Shown here in pieces: positions 58,177-64,000 of a DNA stretch of 64,000 nt. The notes under the pieces were generated by a model. It saw only the letters and a list, made by a program, of their open reading frames with translations. It did no database searches and was not told the origin of the DNA. The first letter of the stretch is position 1. Each line of letters opens with the position of its first letter. The DNA is from Actinoplanes ianthinogenes (GTDB taxonomy: Bacteria > Actinomycetota > Actinomycetes > Mycobacteriales > Micromonosporaceae). Location: the NCBI RefSeq assembly GCF_018324205.1, contig NZ_AP023356.1, positions 3,303,501 to 3,367,500 on the forward strand, in the 5' to 3' direction. Made by a program: the position numbers and the translations under genes.

Positions 58177-61100
58177 TCACGCCCGCGGCTTCTCGCGCAT
58201 CTCGAAGGTCTCGATGATGTCGCCGATCTGCGGCGTGCCGAAGCCACCGAAGGTCAGACCACACTCGAAGCCCTCGCGCACCTCGGTCGCGTCGTCCTTG
58301 AACCGCTTGAGCGAGCTGATCGTGACGTTCTCCGCCACGACCGTGCCCTCGCGGATGATCCGCGCCTTGGTGTTGCGGCGGATGAGACCGGTCCGGACGA
58401 TACAGCCGGCGATCAGACCGATCTTGGACGAGCGGAAGACCTCGCGGATCTCCGCCGTGCCCAGCTCGACCTCTTCGTACTCCGGCTTGAGCAGGCCCTT
58501 GAGCGCCGCCTCGATCTCCTCGATGGCCTGGTAGATCACGCTGTAGTAGCGGATCTCCACGCCGGCGCGGTCGGCCATCTCCTTGACCTTGTTCGAGGCC
58601 CGGACATTGAAGCCGATGATCGTCGCGGTCTGCTCCGACGAGGCCGACGCCAGGTTGACGTCGCTCTCGGTGATCGCACCGACGCCGCGGTGGATGACCT
58701 TGAGCTGGATCTCGTCCGGAATCTCGATCTTGAACAGCGCGTCCTCGAGAGCCTCGACCGAACCCGAGCTGTCGCCCTTGATGACCAGCGTGAGCGAGGT
58801 CTTCTCGCCCTCCTTGAGCTGGGCCATGAGCGTCTCGAGCGTGGCCTTGGCGCCGGAGTTGGCGAAGGCGGCCGCACGACGGCGCGCCTGACGCTGCTCG
58901 GCGATCTGGCGGACCGTGCGGTCGTCCTCGGCGGCCAGGAACGTGTCGCCGGCGCTGGGCACCGACGTCAGACCCAGGACCAGCACCGGACGGGCCGGAC
59001 CGGCCTCGGCGACCTGCTTGCCGTTCTCGTCGAGCATGGCGCGGACGCGGCCGTGCGCGCCACCCGCCACGATCGAGTCGCCGGCCCGCAGCGTGCCCTT
59101 CTGCACCAGGACGGTCGCGACGGCGCCGCGGCCCTTGTCGAGGTGAGCCTCGACCGCGACACCCTGAGCGGGGCCGTCGATCGGGGCGGTCAGCTCCAGC
59201 GACGCGTCGGCGGTCAGCAGGATGGCCTCGAGGAGGTCGTCGATGCCGATGCCGGGCTTCGCCGCGACGTTGACGAACATCGTGTCGCCGCCGTACTCCT
59301 CGGCGAGCAGGCCGTAGTCCGTCAGCTGCTGCCGGACCTTGTCCGGGTTGGCGTCCGGCTTGTCGACCTTGTTCACCGCGACCACGATCGGCACCTCGGC
59401 GGCCTTGGCGTGGTTGAGCGCCTCGACCGTCTGCGGCATCACGCCGTCGTCCGCCGCCACCACGAGGATGACGATGTCGGTGACCTGGGCACCACGGGCA
59501 CGCATGGCGGTGAACGCCTCGTGACCCGGGGTGTCGATGAAGGTGATCGCCCGCTCCTCCCCCTGGTGGGGGACGACGACCTGGTAGGCGCCGATGTGCT
59601 GGGTGATGCCACCCGCCTCGCCGGCGACCACGTTGGTCTTGCGGATCGCGTCGAGCAGCTTCGTCTTACCGTGGTCGACGTGACCCATCACCGTCACCAC
59701 CGGGGGACGGGTGACCAGACGGTCCTCCGCCACCTCGGCGTCGAGGTTGATGTTGAACTGCGCGAGCAGCTCACGGTCCTCGTCCTCGGGGCTGACGATC
59801 TTGACGTCGAAGCCGAGGTGCTCACCGAGCAGCAGCAGCGTGTCGTCGGAGACCGACTGCGTCGCCGTGACCATCTCACCCAGGTTGAACATCTCCTGGA
59901 CGAGCGAGCCCGGGTTCGCGTTGATCTTGTCGGCGAAGTCGGACAGCGAGGCGCCACGCGACAGCCGGATCTCCTGACCCTGACCGCGCGGAGCACCCGA
60001 GCTCATCTGCGGAGCCGACAGGTTGTCGAACTCTTGACGCCGCTGCTTCTTCGACTTGCGGCCACGGGTCGGCCGGCCGCCGGGACGCCCGAAGGCACCC
60101 GCCGCGCCACCGCCACGACCGCGACCACCGGCACCGCCGGGACGACCCGGAGCACCAGCGCCGACGGGACCGCCGCCACCGGCACCGGGGCCACCGCCAC
60201 CGGGACGGAAACCGCCACCGCCGCCACCACCGGGACGGAAGCCGCCACCGCCGCCGCCCCCACCGGGACCGCCACGGAAGCCGCCGCCACCGCCGCCGCC
60301 ACCGGGACGGAAGCCACCGCCGCCGCCACCGGGGCCGCCACGGCCGCCACCGGGACCGCCGGGACGACCGGCGCCACCGCCGGGGCCGCCACGGCCGCCG
60401 CCGGGACCGGCGGGACGCTGCGAGGGCATGGACGCGGGGCTGGGCCGCGGCGGCATCGACGCCGGGCTCGGCCGCGGCGGCATGCCGGGCTGGTTGGGAC
60501 GCGGCATCGAGGCCGGCGACGGACGCGGACCGGCCGCGGCGTTACCGGAGACACCGAACGGGTTGTTGCCGGGACCACGCGCGGGCGGCCGCGGCGAGCC
60601 GCCGGCCGGACCCGGACGGGGACCGCCGTGACCCTGACCACCCTGGTTGCCACCGGTGCGACCCGCGGCCGGGGAACCCGGACGCGGCGGCATGCCACCC
60701 GGACCCGGACGAGGACCACGGGGGCCACCCTCGGTCGGGTTCTGCGGGCTGGGCCGGCGTTCGGCGTCCCGCGCGCGGGCTGCCTGAGCGGCCTGCGCAG
60801 CCTTGACGGCGGCCTCCTGCTCGGCCTTCAGCGCCTGGGCGCGTGCCTCGGCGGCCGCCACCTCGATGTCGTGCGCGCTGGCCGGCTTGGCGACCGGGCC
60901 GGGCCGCGGGCCCGGACGACCGGGCACCGGGTTCGGCCGGGCGGTGGGCCCGGGCGAGGGAGCCGGCGAAGTCGGGGCAGCCGACGGGCCGGGGCCGGGC
61001 GTGGGCCCGGGACGGCGCGGGGGCTGCGGACGGACCGACGGCGGGCCGGGACGCGGCGCCGAAGTCGGAGTAGGGGCACCGCCGGTCGGGGCGGAAGCGG

Positions 61101-61299
61101 GCGCGGCCGAAGCGGACGGAGCCGCCGGGACGCTGCCGCTCGCCTCGAGGGCGCCACGCAGCCGCCGGGCCACCGGGGCCTCGACGGTGCTGGATGCGGA
61201 CTTAACGAACTCGCCCATGTCCTTCAATGTGGCGAGCACGGTCTTGCTGTCGACCCCGAGCTCTTTCGCGAGCTCGTGTACGCGGGCCTTGCCTGGCAC
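58177..61299 (-). CDS. infB: Translation initiation factor IF-2
   Basis: 1040 aa. The N-terminal IF2-N motif is [38 protein letters not shown] Pro/Gly/Arg low-complexity stretch (about residues 60-430) includes tracts such as [11 protein letters not shown]. The GTPase follows: G1 [13 protein letters not shown]2 GGITQHIG, G3 DTPGHEAF, G4 NKVDKP. EF-Tu-like domain II and the fMet-tRNA-binding C-terminus are complete. I chose GTG at 61299 because AGGAG sits 4 nt upstream; the ATG at 61311 is in frame but its SD is poor. The repeat-rich segment is much longer than in E. coli. Confidence 0.96.
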   Translation of the reverse strand: MPGKARVHELAKELGVDSKTVLATLKDMGEFVKSASSTVEAPVARRLRGALEASGSVPAAPSASAAPASAPTGGAPTPTSAPRPGPPSVRPQPPRRPGPTPGPGPSAAPTSPAPSPGPTARPNPVPGRPGPRPGPVAKPASAHDIEVAAAEARAQALKAEQEAAVKAAQAAQAARARDAERRPSPQNPTEGGPRGPRPGPGGMPPRPGSPAAGRTGGNQGGQGHGGPRPGPAGGSPRPPARGPGNNPFGVSGNAAAGPRPSPASMPRPNQPGMPPRPSPASMPPRPSPASMPSQRPAGPGGGRGGPGGGAGRPGGPGGGRGGPGGGGGGFRPGGGGGGGGFRGGPGGGGGGGGFRPGGGGGGGFRPGGGGPGAGGGGPVGAGAPGRPGGAGGRGRGGGAAGAFGRPGGRPTRGRKSKKQRRQEFDNLSAPQMSSGAPRGQGQEIRLSRGASLSDFADKINANPGSLVQEMFNLGEMVTATQSVSDDTLLLLGEHLGFDVKIVSPEDEDRELLAQFNINLDAEVAEDRLVTRPPVVTVMGHVDHGKTKLLDAIRKTNVVAGEAGGITQHIGAYQVVVPHQGEERAITFIDTPGHEAFTAMRARGAQVTDIVILVVAADDGVMPQTVEALNHAKAAEVPIVVAVNKVDKPDANPDKVRQQLTDYGLLAEEYGGDTMFVNVAAKPGIGIDDLLEAILLTADASLELTAPIDGPAQGVAVEAHLDKGRGAVATVLVQKGTLRAGDSIVAGGAHGRVRAMLDENGKQVAEAGPARPVLVLGLTSVPSAGDTFLAAEDDRTVRQIAEQRQARRRAAAFANSGAKATLETLMAQLKEGEKTSLTLVIKGDSSGSVEALEDALFKIEIPDEIQLKVIHRGVGAITESDVNLASASSEQTATIIGFNVRASNKVKEMADRAGVEIRYYSVIYQAIEEIEAALKGLLKPEYEEVELGTAEIREVFRSSKIGLIAGCIVRTGLIRRNTKARIIREGTVVAENVTISSLKRFKDDATEVREGFECGLTFGGFGTPQIGDIIETFEMREKPRA

Positions 61300-61406
61300 T
61301 GCACTCCTCATCTCGAGGTCGTGCGAGCAGTACCCGCAGCGACCTCACTCGTGCACTAGAAGCCTGGTCATTTCAGGGACTTCATCGAGTGCTCATCTGG
61401 GTCGTC

Positions 61407-61796
61407 CTACCTTGCTGGGTCGTGACGGGGCGGCAACGCCTCGTCATCGGTGGTTCCGCACGGCACGGAGACCGTGCGGATGTGCTCGGCAAGCAGTCCG
61501 GCGTCAGCAACACCGGTGAGACGCAACGCACGCCCGAAGGCGCGACGTCGCTCCGCCTGCGCGAAGCAGGCCGGATCGGGATGCAGGTGCGCTCCCCGGC
61601 CCGGCAGTCGGCGGCGCGGATCGGGCAGAAGCCGGAGGTCATCCCCGGATCCGGCCGCGACGAACCGCAGCAATGAAGCGGCCGGCGCGCGGTTGCGGCA
61701 GCCGACGCAGGTTCGCGTCGGGCCGACCAAGGGCAAGTCTACCCCTCGATCGCGGCGACCGCGTATCCGGTCAGTTCCCCGCCTCGGCCGCATCAC
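61407..61796 (-). CDS. YlxR (DUF448) RNA-binding protein
   Basis: 129 aa. The YlxR core [20 protein letters not shown] and [28 protein letters not shown] holds the conserved CVGCR and GRGA-x-LHP motifs. It is encoded between nusA and infB as in most bacteria, and the family binds RNA or acts as a nucleoid-associated regulator. The start is uncertain: GTG/ATG at 61796/61793 would overlap the nusA end by about 25 bp, and a shorter form starting nearer TRTC is possible. Confidence 0.85.
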   Translation of the reverse strand: MMRPRRGTDRIRGRRDRGVDLPLVGPTRTCVGCRNRAPAASLLRFVAAGSGDDLRLLPDPRRRLPGRGAHLHPDPACFAQAERRRAFGRALRLTGVADAGLLAEHIRTVSVPCGTTDDEALPPRHDPAR

Positions 61797-62787
61797 GGTC
61801 CGCGACTGGAGCGGGTTCGTTGTCCGGGCGGATGTCGATGCGCCAGCCGGTGAGCCGGGCGGCGAGCCGAGCGTTCTGCCCCTCCCGGCCGATGGCCAGG
61901 GACAACTGGAAATCGGGCACGGTCACCCTGGCCGTCCGGGTGGCCGCGTCGACAACCTCCACACGCAGGGCTTTCGCCGGGGAGAGCGCGTTGCCGACGA
62001 AGTGAGCCGGGTCGTCCGACCAGTCGATGATGTCGATTTTCTCGCCGTGCAGCTCGCTCATCACCGCGCGGACCCGCTGGCCCATCGGGCCGATGCAGGC
62101 GCCCTTGGCGTTCACACCCTGGACCGTGGAGCGGACCGCGATCTTCGTACGGTGACCTGCCTCACGTGCGATCGCGGCGATCTCGACGGTGCCGTCGGCG
62201 ATCTCCGGAACCTCCAGCGCGAACAGCTTCTTGACCAGGGCCGGGTGCGAGCGGGACAGGGTGATCTGCGGCCCGCGGAACCCCTTGGCGACGTGTACCA
62301 CGATGCAGCGGATCCGGGACCCGTGCTCGTAGGACTCCCCGGGGACCTGCTCGGACTGCGGCAGCACCGCCTCCAGCTTGCCCAGGTCGACGATCACGAT
62401 GCCTTTCTCGGCACGCGCGGCGTCGGCCTGCACCACGCCGGTGACCAGGTCGCCGTCGCGGCCCGCGTACTCACCGAAGTGCTGCTCGTCGGTGGCCTCC
62501 CGGAGCCGCTGGAGGATCACCTGCTTGGCGGTCATGGCGGCGATCCGGCCGAAGTCGTGCGGAGTGTCGTCCCACTCCCGGACCACCGTGCCGTCCGCGT
62601 CCAGCTCCTGCGCCAGCACCGAGGCGACGCCGGTCTTGCGGTCGATCTCCACCCGGGCGTGGCTCTCCGCGCCGTCGGTGTGCCGGTACGCGGTCAGCAG
62701 CGCGGTCTCGATGGCCGCGAGAATCGTCTCGAACGGGATCTCCCGCTCGCGCTCCAGGGCGCGCAGCGCCGCGAGGTCGATGTTCAC
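61771..62787 (-). CDS. nusA: Transcription termination/antitermination factor NusA
   Basis: 338 aa. The N-terminal RNAP-binding domain is [37 protein letters not shown]1 domain (about 130-200) and two KH domains follow ([56 protein letters not shown]). It lacks the C-terminal acidic repeats of E. coli NusA, as usual in actinobacteria. The GTG start overlaps the rimP stop (GTGA) behind GAGGAG. Confidence 0.96.
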   Translation of the reverse strand: MNIDLAALRALEREREIPFETILAAIETALLTAYRHTDGAESHARVEIDRKTGVASVLAQELDADGTVVREWDDTPHDFGRIAAMTAKQVILQRLREATDEQHFGEYAGRDGDLVTGVVQADAARAEKGIVIVDLGKLEAVLPQSEQVPGESYEHGSRIRCIVVHVAKGFRGPQITLSRSHPALVKKLFALEVPEIADGTVEIAAIAREAGHRTKIAVRSTVQGVNAKGACIGPMGQRVRAVMSELHGEKIDIIDWSDDPAHFVGNALSPAKALRVEVVDAATRTARVTVPDFQLSLAIGREGQNARLAARLTGWRIDIRPDNEPAPVADRDAAEAGN

Positions 62788-63398
62788 TCCTCGCCCTCCC
62801 CTTCGTCGTCGTCATCTTCGTCTTCGTCGCCGAAATCGGCCTCGTCCATGCGCTTGAACTCGATCTGGACCCGGCCGGGTCCGAGATCGGCCCACGGCAC
62901 CTCGCGCGGGGCGCCGTCCACCTCCAGCGTCACGCCGCTGTCGGCGGTGCTCAGCACCCGGCCGGTCAGTCCGTTCACCGCGACCAGGCGGCCGGTGTTG
63001 CGGCGCCAGTGCCGTGGCTCGGTCAGCGGCCGGTCCACCCCGGGCGAGCCGACCTCCAGCTGATACTCCCCCGCCAGCAGCTCGCCGCCCTGCTCCTCGG
63101 CGCTGTCCAGCGCCTCGGAGACCTCCCGGGAGACGGTCGCCACATCGTCCAGGCTGATCCCGCCGTCGGTGTCGATCAGCACCCGGACCACGAACCGGCG
63201 GCCGGCCCGGGTCAGGGTGAGGTCCTCCAGGTCGTATCCGGCCTTGGTGATCACCGGCTCGACCACCTCGCGGAGCCGGGCGCGGGCCGCGGTCAGATCG
63301 ATCCGCGGGGCGACGGGAGTGCTCCGGGTCTCCGGCTGGGTCCGCCGGCCACCGGGGCGACCACCGGGCCGGGCCCCGGCGCGACCACGCTGCGTCAT
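62784..63398 (-). CDS. rimP: Ribosome maturation factor RimP
   Basis: 204 aa. RimP core: [58 protein letters not shown], then [31 protein letters not shown] basic N-terminal tail and an acidic C-terminal tail ([14 protein letters not shown]) flank it. It assists 30S assembly. It is the first gene of the rimP-nusA-ylxR-infB operon. TATAGT on the minus strand (63440-63435) is a good -10, giving a leader of about 30 nt with a GAGAGG SD. Confidence 0.94.
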   Translation of the reverse strand: MTQRGRAGARPGGRPGGRRTQPETRSTPVAPRIDLTAARARLREVVEPVITKAGYDLEDLTLTRAGRRFVVRVLIDTDGGISLDDVATVSREVSEALDSAEEQGGELLAGEYQLEVGSPGVDRPLTEPRHWRRNTGRLVAVNGLTGRVLSTADSGVTLEVDGAPREVPWADLGPGRVQIEFKRMDEADFGDEDEDDDDEGEGEE

Positions 63399-63434
63399 CG
63401 GGCTCGACCTCTCGCTAGTTTTTGTGCTGCAACG

Positions 63435-63440
63435 ACTATA
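63435..63440 (-). promoter_or_regulatory. -10 element of the rimP-nusA-infB operon
   Basis: TATAGT on the minus strand, about 37 bp upstream of the rimP ATG. The -35 region is GC-rich and shows no good TTGACA match, so strength is uncertain. Confidence 0.55.
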
Positions 63441-63594
63441 TGCCGCCGGGCAGTCCTCGGCCCCGCGGCTGACGCAGAGCGTAACGCGCGGACTCCCCGG
63501 ACGGCGCGGCGCCGCACCAAAACCACCTGATCCGCAGGTCAGCGCTCCCGGACATCATCCGGTAGAGGGGATGGTGTTGACTGGCGCGGTGCGG

Positions 63595-64000
63595 ATGAGC
63601 GATGGCGGACACACCCGCCGCCGGGTGCTGGGCACGGCCGGTGGGCTGGCCGGCCTGGTCACGCTGGGCGGTTGCGGGCTCTTCGACGACGAGCCGGAGC
63701 CGGCCCCGGCGCCGGACCCGTTGCAGCCGGTGCTGGACGAGGCGGTGGCGCTCGCCGGGTCGTATCAGCGGCTCGCGGTGACCCAGCCGGCACTCGCGGC
63801 GTTCGCCACGGCGCACCGCGCGCACGCCGCCGAGCTGGCCAAGGTGATCGGCACCACGCTCCCGTCCGGCTCGGCCGCGCCCTCGGCCGCCACCGGGGCC
63901 GGGGACACCGTGGCCGCGCTGCGCCAGGCCGAGCTCGCCGCGCAGAAGACCGCGGTGGCCGCGTGCAAGGCGGCGCCGGCCGAGCGGGCCGCGCTGATCG
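63595..64000 (+). CDS. DUF4439 ferritin-like lipoprotein, partial at window end
   Basis: 135 residues are visible and the frame runs off the right edge. A Tat-type lipoprotein signal (TRRRVLGTAGGLAGLVTLGGCGLF) shows twin arginines and a lipobox Cys. The helical Ala-rich part (LDEAVALAGSYQRLAVTQPALAAFATAHRAHAAELAKVIGTT) matches DUF4439, found divergent from rimP in actinobacteria (Rv2844-like). It is probably anchored to the outer face of the membrane; function unknown. An in-frame ATG at 63571 and GTG at 63574 are alternative starts. Confidence 0.75.
   Translation, partial: MSDGGHTRRRVLGTAGGLAGLVTLGGCGLFDDEPEPAPAPDPLQPVLDEAVALAGSYQRLAVTQPALAAFATAHRAHAAELAKVIGTTLPSGSAAPSAATGAGDTVAALRQAELAAQKTAVAACKAAPAERAALI

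Noticed and set aside
60080..61000. Gly/Pro-rich repeats as a mobile or horizontally acquired insertion
   Set aside because: They lie in frame inside infB, where a low-complexity N-terminal linker is normal for actinobacterial IF-2.

Overview
This window is high-GC actinobacterial chromosome, most likely Micromonosporaceae (an Actinoplanes-like genome). The evidence is about 70% GC coding sequence, many GTG starts, ClgR, a PspA/PspM pair, a DUF3046 gene beside recA, full-length Lhr, and the gene order recA-clgR-pspA-pgsA-rimO-ftsK-rnj-dapA-dapB-M16 peptidase-pnp-rpsO-ribF-truB-dinF-nrnA-rbfA-infB-ylxR-nusA-rimP. That order is shared with mycobacteria and streptomycetes. I recognised no rRNA or tRNA genes.

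Layout. 1-5.3 kb: recA-recX, DUF3046, a UdgX-type uracil-DNA glycosylase and a MocR regulator divergent from a flavin-barrel/GNAT fusion. 6.6-16.8 kb: LysE-type exporter, Ser/Thr kinase, giant Lhr helicase, F420-type oxidoreductase, SAM hydroxide adenosyltransferase, hemerythrin. 16.8-20.6 kb: SARP/AfsR-like regulator and a Nei-type glycosylase. 20.7-26 kb: pspM, pspA, clgR, cinA, pgsA, rimO. 26-33 kb: GT-C glycosyltransferase, regulator plus DUF3291 gene, ftsK, YbjN protein, secreted serine protease. 33-45.6 kb: rnj, dapA, DUF2752, a YcaQ/AlkX-like glycosylase, two GNATs, dapB, PAP2, M16 peptidase, pnp, rpsO. 45.6-50.7 kb: ribF, a histidine kinase plus response regulator, and truB. 51-52.4 kb: an intact IS256-family element with an exact 8-bp target duplication. 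53.4-64 kb: dinF-type MATE, nrnA, rbfA, DUF503, a TRM11-like methyltransferase, infB, ylxR, nusA, rimP and a partial DUF4439 lipoprotein.

Two themes stand out beyond the gene list. (1) Regulation: at least 13 genes have a TAnnnT -10 element 6-8 nt before an ATG/GTG, so they are probably transcribed without a leader. Three DNA-repair genes (recA, lhr, the YcaQ-like gene) share a TTGTCR-TACCC element of the RecA-NDp/PafBC type; recA also has LexA-like boxes and DnaA boxes. (2) Repeats: four copies of a roughly 140-bp dispersed element carry a 13-bp stem whose arms differ between copies while pairing is kept, around an almost invariant 22-nt loop. Each copy is followed, on the same side, by a tandem or direct repeat block of a different unit (30, 63, 7 and 64 bp). 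This element-plus-array arrangement is the best candidate here for something undescribed.
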